This document shows, piece by piece, positions 1 to 8,322 of a DNA stretch of 64,000 nt. Where the stretch lies: NCBI GenBank assembly GCA_041398565.1, contig JAWKUN010000002.1, forward strand, positions 1,116,001 to 1,180,000. The letters are read 5' to 3'. This DNA is from DATGPD01 sp041398565. Its GTDB lineage: Bacteria; Planctomycetota; UBA1135; UBA2386. Each line of letters starts with the position of its first letter. Position 1 is the first letter of the stretch. The notes beneath the pieces are model-generated. The model worked only from the letters and a program-made list of their open reading frames with translations. It made no database searches and was not told the origin of the DNA. The position numbers were made by a program, and so were the translations under genes.

Positions 1-189
1 GCGCAGGCTTGGGCGTCGCAGACCAGACCCTCGAACTCGGCCGAGAAACCCATGGTTTGCGGCCACTTTTGCATGTTTCGTATTTGACAGGACGGCCCGG
101 GAAGCCAAAACTCGCGCCCCAATCGTCAGATTCGCGCCGCGCCGAGGGGGTGCGTGCGGGGCTGGCGAGATCTTCGAACGAGGTCCGGC
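1..189. other. left-edge stretch with no supported gene
   Basis: I see no convincing coding pattern here; the short open frame that crosses it has no family resemblance. A TTGACA hexamer lies at 84-89, but nothing like TATAAT follows at about 17 nt, so I do not call it a promoter. The stretch probably holds the upstream region of the histone-like gene. Confidence 0.4.
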
Positions 190-194
190 AAGGA
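190..194 (+). promoter_or_regulatory. ribosome binding site deciding the histone start
   Basis: AAGGA lies 10 nt upstream of the ATG at 205. It favours that ATG over the in-frame one at 154, whose extra N-terminal residues have no counterpart in the family. Confidence 0.55.
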
Positions 195-204
195 CCTGAC
201 AAAC

Positions 205-408
205 ATGGCAGCCAAGAAGAAGAGCAAGAAGGCGACTGAAGAGTCGATGATCATCTCCAAGTCGCGCACGAAGGCCGCAACCAAGAAGTGCAACGTGTCG
301 AGCGACTTCTACGGAGCGCTCGACAAGAAGGTGCGTGAGCTGATCGCGCGCGCCGAGGGTCGTGCGCAAGAGAACAAGCGCAAGACCCTGAAGCCCTGGG
401 ACCTCTGA
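205..408 (+). CDS. small bacterial histone-fold DNA-binding protein
   Basis: A 67-residue, strongly basic protein. Residues 1-9 are Lys-rich. The rest looks like a single histone fold: a first helix around 15-28, a long central helix around 31-55 (SSDFYGALDKKVRELIARAE), then RKTLKPWDL at 59-67. The RKT....D pattern matches the loop-2 Arg-Thr pair and the Asp salt-bridge position of archaeal histones (RKTxxxxD). It ends just after that Asp, so helix 3 is very short, as I recall for short bacterial histones such as Bdellovibrio Bd0055. It should bind DNA as a dimer and may act in nucleoid organisation; that role is inferred. The gene stands alone, convergent with tsaB. The fold call is from motif and length only. 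Confidence 0.7.
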   Translation: MAAKKKSKKATEESMIISKSRTKAATKKCNVSSDFYGALDKKVRELIARAEGRAQENKRKTLKPWDL

Positions 409-548
409 TCGATCTCGGAGTCCGGGTGGTCGGCTTCACCCTTCCGGCTCAGCCGTGCGCGTTCGTTCGCGCCGGTGCGGTCGGCTCGGCCGTCGCCGTC
501 TTCTCGCCGGCACAGCGGTTCGCCGTGTGTGTCCGTCCCATGCAGTCG

Positions 549-578
549 AGCCCGCCGGCCATCACGTGTTGGCGGGCT
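549..578. terminator. candidate terminator hairpin between convergent genes
   Basis: AGCCCGCC at 549-556 pairs perfectly with GGCGGGCT at 571-578 across a 14-nt loop. It sits between the histone gene (+) and tsaB (-) and overlaps the tsaB stop codon. The following bases are only weakly T-rich, so termination is inferred from the stem and its position. Confidence 0.4.
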
Positions 579-1227
579 ATTCTGCGTACGACCCCATGAG
601 GTAGAGCGGTTCGAGAGTCTCGGCGCTCGTCGCTTCGCCCGGTAGCGCCGCATCGAAGAGATCGCGCGCGGAGTAGGGCAGGGGCGCGAGGACGGGTGTC
701 TGGGCTGGCAGCCACGCGCGCCGATCCGGATCCAGGAGGGCGGTTTCGTCGTGTCCGTGCAGGGCGGGGAGATCGCCTACGGGAGCCGCGACCGGCGCGC
801 CCGCGAGGCAGACGACCCCCCCGTGCCGTTCGACCCGACCGGTGTAGGCGCGGCCACGTCGAGCGTCGAGGATCGGACGAAGGGCGCGGTCGGGGGGGCA
901 GGCTCCGTTGCGCCAGGCGGCGAGCGCCATGAGTTCGAGGCTGGTGCAGGTGCGCAGGGGCACGGCGTCGAGCCCGGCGAGCACCCGGGCGAACGTCAGA
1001 GCGACACGTAGGCCCGTGTACGAGCCCGGGCCGCGGTCGATGCGGATCTCGGCGACATCCGCGGGTGAGGCACCGGCGGTGTCGAGCAGGCGGTCGAGCA
1101 GGCTGGGTAGGTCCGTGACCTGCCGGCGACCGGGTACCACCAGTTCGTCGACGCGCCCACAGGGGTGGCGCGCGGCCACCGAGAAGGTGCTTCCGCTCGC
1201 GCACAGCGCCAAGGCGACCGGGGGCAT
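577..1227 (-). CDS. tsaB: tRNA threonylcarbamoyladenosine biosynthesis protein TsaB
   Basis: A 216-residue member of the TsaB/YeaZ family, the non-catalytic partner of TsaD in forming t6A at position 37 of ANN-decoding tRNAs. The ASKHA-fold signature is clear: an N-terminal strand (MPPVALALCASGSTFSVA) and then DRGPGSYTGLRVAL, the family's GPGSFTGLR motif, followed by a helix. Length is typical of TsaB. I chose the ATG at 1227 because the residues encoded upstream overlap glmM and look like noise. It is the last gene of a long - strand run, 8 nt after glmM. No tsaD or tsaE is seen in the window. Confidence 0.85.
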   Translation of the reverse strand: MPPVALALCASGSTFSVAARHPCGRVDELVVPGRRQVTDLPSLLDRLLDTAGASPADVAEIRIDRGPGSYTGLRVALTFARVLAGLDAVPLRTCTSLELMALAAWRNGACPPDRALRPILDARRGRAYTGRVERHGGVVCLAGAPVAAPVGDLPALHGHDETALLDPDRRAWLPAQTPVLAPLPYSARDLFDAALPGEATSAETLEPLYLMGSYAE

Positions 1228-1235
1228 CGCGCGCC

Positions 1236-2591
1236 TCAGGTGCTGCGACGCACGGCGTCGGCGATGAGCTCGGCGTATTGCCGAACCAGCGACGCGTCGG
1301 GGCCTTCCACCATCACTCGGCACAGGTTCTCTGTGCCCGAGTAGCGGAGCACCACCCGGCCGTCGGCGCCGAGCCTGGCCTCGACCTCGTGCACCGCCTG
1401 CTGCACCTGCGGCAGGGAGTCGAGCGGTGGTTTGCTGACGACCGGCAGGTTCAGCAGCAGCTGCGGAAAGCGCTCGAAGCTGGCGAAGGCGGCGGCGAAT
1501 CCGGATGTGCGGGCCTCGGGCAGCGTCAGCAGCATCAGCGCGGTGAAGAGTCCGTCACCGGTCAGGCGTCCCTCGCCGCCGAACACGATGTGTCCCGACT
1601 GCTCGCCGCCGAGGCCGTAGCCACCGGCGCGCATCGCCTGTACGACGTGGCGGTCGCCGACTGGGGTCGTGACCAGGTCGATACCCGCGCGCGCCAGACT
1701 GCGCTTCAGTCCGAGGTTGCTCATCACGGTGGCCACGACGCGATCGTGGGGCAGGAGCCCCCGGTCGCGGAGGTGCGGCGCCAGTGTCGCCAGGACGGCG
1801 TCGCCGTCGTGCACCCGTCCGGTCTCGTCGACGAAGATGCCGCGGTCGCCGTCCCCGTCGAGGCAGACGCCGAGCGTGGCGCCTTGCTTGGTGACGACGC
1901 TGGCAAGGGCTTCGGGGTGCAGGGCGCCGACGCCGGCGTTGATGTTCTCGCCATCGGGCGCGCAGGCCATCGGGATCACCTCGGCGCCGAATGCGTGCAG
2001 CAGCCGCGGCGCGATGGCTGAACCGCCGCCGTTCGCGCCATCCACGGCGACGCGCACGCCGGTGAGATCGAGGTCCGCGAACACGTTGCGCAGCCGATCC
2101 TCGTACAGCGCGATCAGCTCGCGGCGCGGCTTGATGCGGGCATCGGCTTCCTGGTCTTCGACGTCGACGCGCGCCGTCAGCGCCTCGATCTCACGCTCGG
2201 CTTCGTCGGGAAGCTTGGTGCCGTCGTGGAGGAAGATCTTGATGCCGTTGTCGCGCGCCGGGTTGTGCGAGGCGCTGATCATCACGCCCGCGACCACGTT
2301 GCTCTCGCGTACCAACGTCGCCAGCGCCGGGGTCGTGACCAGGCCGACGTCCGTGCAGGCGACCTCCGCGGCGGTGAGGCCGTTGGCCAACACCTGCAGG
2401 ATCATCGGGCCGGACTTGCGACCGTCGTGCCCGAGCAGCACACGCTTCTGATCCGGGCCCGAGTTCTGGAGCCAGACGCCGAGTGCCGCGGCGACGCGAC
2501 GCAGGGTGTCCGGGTCGAGTGGCGGCTTGCCCCACTCGCCGCGCAGACCGTCGGTTCCGAAGCGCACCGCTGCAGGATTCGGGCTCGTCAT
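1236..2591 (-). CDS. glmM: phosphoglucosamine mutase GlmM
   Basis: A 451-residue alpha-D-phosphohexomutase that interconverts glucosamine-6-phosphate and glucosamine-1-phosphate, feeding UDP-GlcNAc for peptidoglycan and LPS. Visible are the N-terminal RFGTDGLRG (about 10-18), the phosphoserine loop SASHNP with the catalytic Ser at about 108, the Mg-binding DGDGDR at about 245-250, the sugar-binding GEQSGH and the C-terminal phosphate-binding RYSGTEN. Length matches the family. Its ATG overlaps the ybbR stop (ATGA), which implies coupled translation. The cdaA-ybbR-glmM order is conserved in many bacteria, where GlmM can bind and restrain the c-di-AMP cyclase; whether that happens here is inference. 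Confidence 0.95.
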   Translation of the reverse strand: MTSPNPAAVRFGTDGLRGEWGKPPLDPDTLRRVAAALGVWLQNSGPDQKRVLLGHDGRKSGPMILQVLANGLTAAEVACTDVGLVTTPALATLVRESNVVAGVMISASHNPARDNGIKIFLHDGTKLPDEAEREIEALTARVDVEDQEADARIKPRRELIALYEDRLRNVFADLDLTGVRVAVDGANGGGSAIAPRLLHAFGAEVIPMACAPDGENINAGVGALHPEALASVVTKQGATLGVCLDGDGDRGIFVDETGRVHDGDAVLATLAPHLRDRGLLPHDRVVATVMSNLGLKRSLARAGIDLVTTPVGDRHVVQAMRAGGYGLGGEQSGHIVFGGEGRLTGDGLFTALMLLTLPEARTSGFAAAFASFERFPQLLLNLPVVSKPPLDSLPQVQQAVHEVEARLGADGRVVLRYSGTENLCRVMVEGPDASLVRQYAELIADAVRRST

Positions 2592-3760
2592 CCGTTCTTG
2601 GCCTTGGGCCGGATCTGCACCGAAAGCGTGCCGCTGATGCGGTAGCTGCGGCGGCGTTCGTAACGCTCGTCCAACAAGCAGAAGGTGCCGAAGTAGATCT
2701 GCGCGTCGTGCCGCCAGTCGTCGTCGAGGCGGACGACGACGCGGGCGTTGCGCTTCGCCCATTTGTCGAGCTCACTGGCGTCCTTCATGCTCGACAAGAC
2801 GCCGGCGAGCTCGCCGCTGGCATACAGGACGACCTTCATGGCCGGGTCGAACTCGAAGTCGCTGGCCGTCGGGCTGGAGCGGTTGGCCGTGTCGACGATG
2901 ACCGGCACCGACATCTCGTACTGCTCGAAGATGGGGTCGAGCGGGATGGAGATCGTCACCGGCAGACCCTGGATGGTGACGTTGTCGGGCGGTGTGGGCA
3001 CCAATTGGCGGGTGATCTTCGGTTCCGGATAGGCACCGAAGCCGGACAGGTCGAGCTCGAACAGCGGGACGCCGGTGTGTGCCGCTTCGGTGATCGAGCG
3101 CGGCCCCTGCAAGAAGACCTCCTGCGGCGCGAACTGCGCCGCGTCGAGGCGCAGGCGCTGGCTGAAGTCGGGGTGCGCGTTGGAGTCGGGGTAGATGATC
3201 TTCACGAACGACTTGTCGAGGGTGACCGAGCGTGCGTCGATGCGTTCGAGCACGGCGTCGACACGGCGCGGGCGCATGTCGCGCAGCGCCTTGACGACGC
3301 CGTAGTCCTGCGACTGCAGCTCGCTCAGGTCGAACATGATCGTGTGGGTGCGTTGGTTGATCTCGTCCTGTCGCGGCCGTACGGAAAGGCCTGGCTCGGC
3401 GAGGATGTTGCGCAGCTGGTGACGCGGAGCTTCGAAGACGACCTCGACCAGGTTGTCCTTGATGTCGGCTGCGGTCATGTGATCGCGAAAGCCCACGACC
3501 CGATAGCCGGCCGGGGGATGCACGACGATGTGCGAGTCGCGGATCTCGGCCTCGGCGGCCTCGCTCGCCGAGCGCTCGCCGATCAGCTTGAACTCCACCG
3601 ACTTGCTCTCGGTGATTTGGCTGTCGAGGAAGATCCACAACAGGATCGCGAGCGCCAGGGCCAGGAGCTTGCGCACCGGGTCGGCGACGAGGTCGCGCCA
3701 GAAGCGGCGTCGTCTCGGCTTGCCGGCGGGGCGGGCGCGCTCGGCCGTCTTCTCGCTCAT
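2588..3760 (-). CDS. ybbR: YbbR/CdaR-like membrane-anchored protein
   Basis: A 390-residue protein with a basic N-terminus (KPRRRR at 14-19), one transmembrane helix at about 29-47 (KLLALALAILLWIFL), then a long exported region of repeated short beta-rich units as in YbbR domains. The usual YbbR start pattern of a single helix followed by SxxVxF-type strands is visible. In other bacteria CdaR binds the c-di-AMP cyclase and modulates it. It sits between cdaA and glmM and overlaps both by an ATGA junction. Sequence is weakly conserved in this family, so the call leans on topology plus position. Confidence 0.8.
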   Translation of the reverse strand: MSEKTAERARPAGKPRRRRFWRDLVADPVRKLLALALAILLWIFLDSQITESKSVEFKLIGERSASEAAEAEIRDSHIVVHPPAGYRVVGFRDHMTAADIKDNLVEVVFEAPRHQLRNILAEPGLSVRPRQDEINQRTHTIMFDLSELQSQDYGVVKALRDMRPRRVDAVLERIDARSVTLDKSFVKIIYPDSNAHPDFSQRLRLDAAQFAPQEVFLQGPRSITEAAHTGVPLFELDLSGFGAYPEPKITRQLVPTPPDNVTIQGLPVTISIPLDPIFEQYEMSVPVIVDTANRSSPTASDFEFDPAMKVVLYASGELAGVLSSMKDASELDKWAKRNARVVVRLDDDWRHDAQIYFGTFCLLDERYERRRSYRISGTLSVQIRPKAKNG

Positions 3761-4545
3761 GACCGGCTCCGGCGCCGCAGGCCGAGGGCGTCCTCGATGG
3801 TGGCCTCGAGCTGTTCGAGGCCGAGGTCGAACATGAGGCGGCCACCGAGCATGGCCGAGATCTTGCCGGTCTCTTCGGAGACGACGATGGCGAGCGCGTC
3901 GGTCTCCTCCGACAGGCCAAGGCCAGCGCGGTGGCGGGTACCCAGACGCTTGTCGACGTCGGGGTTCTGGCTGAGCGGCAACAGGCACGAGGCGGCAACG
4001 ATGCGGTCGTCGCGGATGATGATCGCGCCGTCGTGCAGCGCGGTGCCGGGGTAGAAGATCGACTCGATGAGGTAGGAGTTGAGTTCGGCGTCGATGGTGA
4101 TCCCGGTCTCGGCCAAGTTCGCCAGCGACCCCTCGCGTTCGATGGCGATCAGCGCGCCGATGCGATCCTTGCTGAGCCGCGCCACCGAGCGGAGCAGGCG
4201 CTGCATCGTCTTGGTCTCGCGCTTGAGGAAGCGGCCGAAGATCGGAGCATCGCCGAGGTGCACGATGGCGCGACGGATCTCCGGCTGGAACACCACGACC
4301 AGACCGAGAACGAAGGCCTGGCCGATGTAGTCGAACACCAGGCCGAGGCGAGTCAGGCCGCCCAGGCGGATCAACACCAGGAAGGTGGCGGCGCCCGCCG
4401 AGAGCACCAACGTCAGGCCACGGATGACCCCGGATCCGCGCGTCTCGCGCAGGAAACGCAGGACGACGTAGATGGCGGCCGCGAACACCAAGACCTCGAC
4501 GACCATTCCGAACGTCTCGCTCAGGTCGTTGCCGAAGAAGGGCAT
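3757..4545 (-). CDS. cdaA: diadenylate cyclase CdaA (c-di-AMP synthase)
   Basis: A 262-residue integral-membrane DAC protein that joins two ATP into cyclic di-AMP. Three hydrophobic helices lie at about 12-32, 42-60 and 70-88. The DAC domain follows with both catalytic signatures: DGA at about 172-174 (HDGAIII) and RHR at about 204-206 (LGTRHRAGLG). Length matches CdaA/DacA. The ybbR ATG overlaps its stop codon, and folP ends 4 nt upstream of its ATG. The DAC fold cannot be confused with GGDEF enzymes, so the window encodes synthases for both c-di-AMP and c-di-GMP. Confidence 0.95.
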   Translation of the reverse strand: MPFFGNDLSETFGMVVEVLVFAAAIYVVLRFLRETRGSGVIRGLTLVLSAGAATFLVLIRLGGLTRLGLVFDYIGQAFVLGLVVVFQPEIRRAIVHLGDAPIFGRFLKRETKTMQRLLRSVARLSKDRIGALIAIEREGSLANLAETGITIDAELNSYLIESIFYPGTALHDGAIIIRDDRIVAASCLLPLSQNPDVDKRLGTRHRAGLGLSEETDALAIVVSEETGKISAMLGGRLMFDLGLEQLEATIEDALGLRRRSRS

Positions 4546-4549
4546 GGTC

Positions 4550-5431
4550 TTACTGGCGTGCGTTGCGGATGGCGGCGGCTACGCGGACGACGTCGAGCAT
4601 GGCGGCGACGTCGTGGACTCGCAACAGCTCGACTCCGGCAAGTGTCAGGGCGGCCACGGCGGCAGCGGTGCCGAAGGCGCGCTCGCCGACCGGCTTCTCG
4701 GTGAGCGGCTGCAGGAAGGACTTGCGCGACGGGCCGACGAGCAGCGGGCAGCCGAGGCTGCGCAGGTCCTCGATGTGGGCGAGGATGGCGGGGACATCGT
4801 CGGCGCGCGTGCCGAAACCGATCCCCGGGTCGACCACGATCCGGTCCTGTGCGATCCCGCGGCGCTGCGCGAACTCGACGCGTGCGGCCAAGGCGTCGCG
4901 GATCTCCGCCAGCGCCGGGCCGCGGTCGGCCGCCGAGCGTGGTGGTGCGAATCGGTGCATCAGGACCACCTGGCAGCCGCTGGCAGCGATCACGTCGGCC
5001 AACCCGGCGTCCTCCTGCAGCGCCGAGGTGTCGTTGACCAGGTCGGCACCGGCGGCCAGCGCGGCCTCGGCGACCGCGCTGCGGGTGGTGTCGATCGAGA
5101 TCAGGGCATCGGTCTCCTGGCGCAGGATGGCGATGGCGGGCACCGTCCGGCGGATCTGCTCCTCGTCCGCCACCGGCGTGTAGCCCGGCCTGGTGCTCTC
5201 GCCGCCCACGTCGATGACCGCGGCGCCGGCGCGCGCGAGCGCGGTGCCGTGTGCGGCGGCCAGGGCGTGGTCGGCGAATCGGCCGCCGTCCGAGAACGAG
5301 TCCGGGGTGACGTTGAGGATGCCCACCAGCTGCGTCGTGCCGGCCCACGAACGGTGGCGCGGGCGCGGCGTAGGCGTGCCAGGAGCGGCGGTGGAGGCTC
5401 CGGGTCGCGACGTCGGCGCCGGGCCGCTCAC
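4550..5431 (-). CDS. folP: dihydropteroate synthase
   Basis: A 293-residue TIM-barrel enzyme that condenses dihydropterin pyrophosphate with p-aminobenzoate in folate synthesis. Signature 1 (GILNVTPDSFSDGG) is at about 37-50, signature 2 (DVGGESTRPG) follows, and the C-terminal pterin/phosphate loop reads GPSRKSFL. The start codon is GTG at 5431 and overlaps the ftsH stop as GTGA; the first about 30 residues are Pro/Arg-rich, so an internal start is possible. Proximity of folP to ftsH is common in bacteria, and here the pair continues into cdaA. Confidence 0.92.
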   Translation of the reverse strand: MSGPAPTSRPGASTAAPGTPTPRPRHRSWAGTTQLVGILNVTPDSFSDGGRFADHALAAAHGTALARAGAAVIDVGGESTRPGYTPVADEEQIRRTVPAIAILRQETDALISIDTTRSAVAEAALAAGADLVNDTSALQEDAGLADVIAASGCQVVLMHRFAPPRSAADRGPALAEIRDALAARVEFAQRRGIAQDRIVVDPGIGFGTRADDVPAILAHIEDLRSLGCPLLVGPSRKSFLQPLTEKPVGERAFGTAAAVAALTLAGVELLRVHDVAAMLDVVRVAAAIRNARQ

Positions 5432-7734
5432 GACGACGGCTGCAGCCCCTGGGCGCCCGCCAGGCCGATGTCCGGTTGGCCGGACGCGCCCGGTTGCGGT
5501 TTGGCAACCATGTCGCGCCGCGCCTTGGCGGCACGGAACTCTTCGAGGTTGTCGCCGCGCACGACCGCGGCGACCTCCTCGCCGCTCAGGGTCTCGTAGC
5601 GCAGCAGCGCCGCCGCGACGGCATCGAGGGCGGCGCGGTTCTTCTCGACCACCTGCCGCGCGCGCTTGTACTCCGCATCGCAGATGGCGCGGATCTCGCG
5701 GTCGATGAGGTCACGCGTCTCGTCGCTCAGGTCGGGCGAGATCACGTACTCCTTGCCGAGGAAACCGTAGTCCTGGTCGGAGGTGTAGCGGATGGGGCCG
5801 ACGACCGCGCTCATGCCGAGCTCGCACACCATCATCTTGGCCAAGTTGGTCGCCTGCTTGATGTCGTTCTGCGCTCCGGCCGACACGTCGACGAACACCA
5901 GCTCCTCGGCGGCGCGGCCGCCGTACGCCATGCCGATCATGCCGAGCAGCTTGGCCCGGCGCATGTGGTAGTCGTCCTTCTCCGGCAGCGAGAGGGTGGC
6001 GCCAAGGGCCATGCCGCGCGACACGATGGTCACCTTGTGCAGCGGGTCGAGCTCGGGGGTGTGGATGGACACCAGCGCGTGTCCGGCCTCGTGGTAGGCC
6101 GTGACCTTGCGATCGTGCTCCTCGATGATGCGGCTCTTCTTGGCGCGTCCCCAGCGCACGCGATCGCGAGCCTCTTCGAGGTCCGACAGTTCGACGGCCT
6201 CCTTGCCGTTCATGGTGGCGAGGATCGCCGCCTCGTTGACGACCGCCGCGAGGTCGGCGCCCGAGAAGCCCGGGGTTGCGCGCGCCACGACCGCCAGGTC
6301 GATGTTCGGGTGCATCTTCACCTTGCGCGCATGCACGCGCAGGATCGCTTCGCGACCCTTCACGTCGGGCATGTCGATGACGATCTGGCGGTCGAAGCGC
6401 CCCGGGCGCAGCAGGGCCGGGTCGAGCACGTCGGGCCGGTTCGTCGACGCGATCAGGATGATGCCCCGATCGGAGTCGAAGCCGTCCATCTCCACCAGGA
6501 TGGCGTTCAGCGTCTGCTCGCGCTCGTCGTGGCCGCCACCCATGCCCGAGCCGCGCTTGCGGCCTACGGCGTCGATCTCGTCGAGGAAGATCAGGCAGGG
6601 GCTGCACTCGCGAGCCTGCTTGAACAGGTCGCGCACGCGGCTGGCACCGACGCCGACGAACATCTCGACGAAGTCGGAGCCGGAGATGCTGAAGAAGGGC
6701 ACCTCCGCCTCGCCGGCGATGGCCTTGGCCAGCAAGGTCTTGCCTGTGCCCGGCGGGCCGACCAGCAGCACGCCCTTGGGGATGGTCCCGCCCAGGCGCG
6801 CGAACTTGGTGGGGTTCTTCAGGAACTCGATGATCTCCCGCATCTCGTCCTTCGCCTCGTCGACGCCAGCGACGTCGTCGAAGGTGACGTTGACGCGGTT
6901 CTCCTTGGTGTAGAGCGCAGCGCGGCTGCGGCCGAAGGACAGCACGCCGCCGCCGGCACCGGGCGCGCGCATCTGTCGGATGATGAAGAACCAGACGATC
7001 AGGATGACCAGCAGGTAGGGCCCGATCGTCCCGAGGAAGTAGATGAGAGCCGTGTTGGGTTCGCGCACCGACAGCGTCCGCGACCAGATCGACAGCGGTC
7101 GGTCGACGATGGGAACGTGGGCGGCGACCATCGCCTGGCGCAGCTCTGCCAGCGTGGTGCCGGTCTCGCTGGGCTCGGCCTTGACGTACTCCTCGTCGTT
7201 GCCACGCTGCACGATCGCGGTGACGTAGCTGAGGGGCTTGAGATCCTTGCGCTGCTGGTCTTCGCGCGCCCGCTCGCCCTTGCCCTCGAGCTCGCTCACG
7301 AAGAAGGCGCGCTTGACCACGAGAGGCTGTTCGGGCGCTTGCATGTCGCGCAGGAGCTTGCCGACGCCGTCGTTCCCACCGTAGGTGCTGCGGTCGAGCC
7401 TACGGGCCTGCAGGTCCAGGATGAGGTCGGCGTCCTTCTTCCAGTACTCGCCGAGTGGCACCTCCATGCGCCGCGGCTGGCCACCGTCGCGGTAGGTGGC
7501 CACGATCGTCGACTCCGACACGTCGAGCGACTCGAGCTGGCCATTGAACAGCCGACGATAGAAATCGTAGACCGAAGTCTCCTGTTCGAGGCTCGACCAC
7601 GAGACGATGACGAACAGCGCCGTCAGCAGCGACATGATGAGGAGCACGCCGCCCACCCCGCGCGGCTTGCGCGCCGAGGCGTTCTTGTTGGGCTCGTCGC
7701 GGCCCGGCTTCTGCTTGGCGGGTTCTGGGCTCAT
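5428..7734 (-). CDS. ftsH: ATP-dependent zinc metalloprotease FtsH
   Basis: A 768-residue membrane AAA+ protease that degrades misfolded membrane proteins and short-lived regulators. Transmembrane helices lie at about 28-46 and 233-253 and flank a periplasmic domain. The AAA module has Walker A GPPGTGKT at about 326-333, the FVG pore loop at 359-361, Walker B LIFLDEID at about 381-388 and the second region of homology NRPDVLDPALLRPGRFDR. The M41 protease has the zinc motif HEAGH at about 548-552. The periplasmic segment is longer than in E. coli FtsH, which explains the larger size. The ATG at 7734 is preceded by GAGGA. It leads the tight ftsH-folP-cdaA-ybbR-glmM-tsaB unit. Confidence 0.97.
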   Translation of the reverse strand: MSPEPAKQKPGRDEPNKNASARKPRGVGGVLLIMSLLTALFVIVSWSSLEQETSVYDFYRRLFNGQLESLDVSESTIVATYRDGGQPRRMEVPLGEYWKKDADLILDLQARRLDRSTYGGNDGVGKLLRDMQAPEQPLVVKRAFFVSELEGKGERAREDQQRKDLKPLSYVTAIVQRGNDEEYVKAEPSETGTTLAELRQAMVAAHVPIVDRPLSIWSRTLSVREPNTALIYFLGTIGPYLLVILIVWFFIIRQMRAPGAGGGVLSFGRSRAALYTKENRVNVTFDDVAGVDEAKDEMREIIEFLKNPTKFARLGGTIPKGVLLVGPPGTGKTLLAKAIAGEAEVPFFSISGSDFVEMFVGVGASRVRDLFKQARECSPCLIFLDEIDAVGRKRGSGMGGGHDEREQTLNAILVEMDGFDSDRGIILIASTNRPDVLDPALLRPGRFDRQIVIDMPDVKGREAILRVHARKVKMHPNIDLAVVARATPGFSGADLAAVVNEAAILATMNGKEAVELSDLEEARDRVRWGRAKKSRIIEEHDRKVTAYHEAGHALVSIHTPELDPLHKVTIVSRGMALGATLSLPEKDDYHMRRAKLLGMIGMAYGGRAAEELVFVDVSAGAQNDIKQATNLAKMMVCELGMSAVVGPIRYTSDQDYGFLGKEYVISPDLSDETRDLIDREIRAICDAEYKRARQVVEKNRAALDAVAAALLRYETLSGEEVAAVVRGDNLEEFRAAKARRDMVAKPQPGASGQPDIGLAGAQGLQPSS

Positions 7735-7797
7735 CGGTTCCTCGAGGTAGCGGCGGTGCGAGCGTGCCCGCGCGCCCTGACTGTAATGTCTAGATCG

Positions 7798-8322
7798 TCA
7801 GAAATCGGCCTCAAGGCCAAGGACGATCTTGCGCGCCAGGTCGATCGCCGCTTCGCGCGCGGCCGCGGCCTCGTCCTCGCCCACCGCCACCCGGAACTCG
7901 GCGCGGTCGGCCAGCGCGAAGCGCCGCAGGGTCTCGCCCGAGCGCGCGTCGACGAGGCGCACGTCGACCGCCAGCGCCAGTGAGCCCTCGCTGAGCGGCT
8001 GCGGACGGCCTGACACCAGCACGCGGTTCTTGGCGTCGGTGAGGGCGACCTCGAGGACGGCGTCGGCGCGGCCGCGATCGCTCGGGCGCATCGACGAGTA
8101 GACGACCAGCGCCTCTTGCAGCGCGCGCGTGAGCGGCAGCTCCAGCCGCTGCCGCATGGTCTCGTTGGCGGCGACGCTGATCGCCACGAGCTGTGGTGGC
8201 GCCCCACCGGCGAAGGTGTAGCCGCAGGCGCTGGCGACCAGGGCCAGCGCCAGCACCATCGCGCGCGTGGCGCGGGGACGCGAGGCGGTCGGTCGCGAAT
8301 CAGCGGGAGCGTCGTGCGTCAT
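7798..8322 (-). CDS. lptE: LptE-like LPS-assembly lipoprotein
   Basis: A 174-residue predicted lipoprotein. The signal region (about 20-33) ends in a lipobox ASAC with Cys33, followed by GYTFAGG, close to the CGYxF start typical of LptE. The rest is an alpha/beta domain with a helix at about 57-75. In diderms LptE plugs the LptD barrel and delivers LPS to the outer leaflet. The ATG overlaps the stop of the upstream TPR lipoprotein (ATGA), so the two outer-membrane lipoproteins are co-translated. LptE sequences diverge strongly, so the call rests on the CGY signature, size and neighbour. Confidence 0.7.
   Translation of the reverse strand: MTHDAPADSRPTASRPRATRAMVLALALVASACGYTFAGGAPPQLVAISVAANETMRQRLELPLTRALQEALVVYSSMRPSDRGRADAVLEVALTDAKNRVLVSGRPQPLSEGSLALAVDVRLVDARSGETLRRFALADRAEFRVAVGEDEAAAAREAAIDLARKIVLGLEADF

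Noticed and set aside
84..89. TTGACA as a -35 box for the histone gene
   Set aside because: No -10-like hexamer at a proper distance; one hexamer alone is not evidence.
5476..7983. An open frame of 835 codons on the + strand opposite ftsH
   Set aside because: It is antisense to an unmistakable FtsH and has low-complexity Arg/His/Asp-rich sequence.
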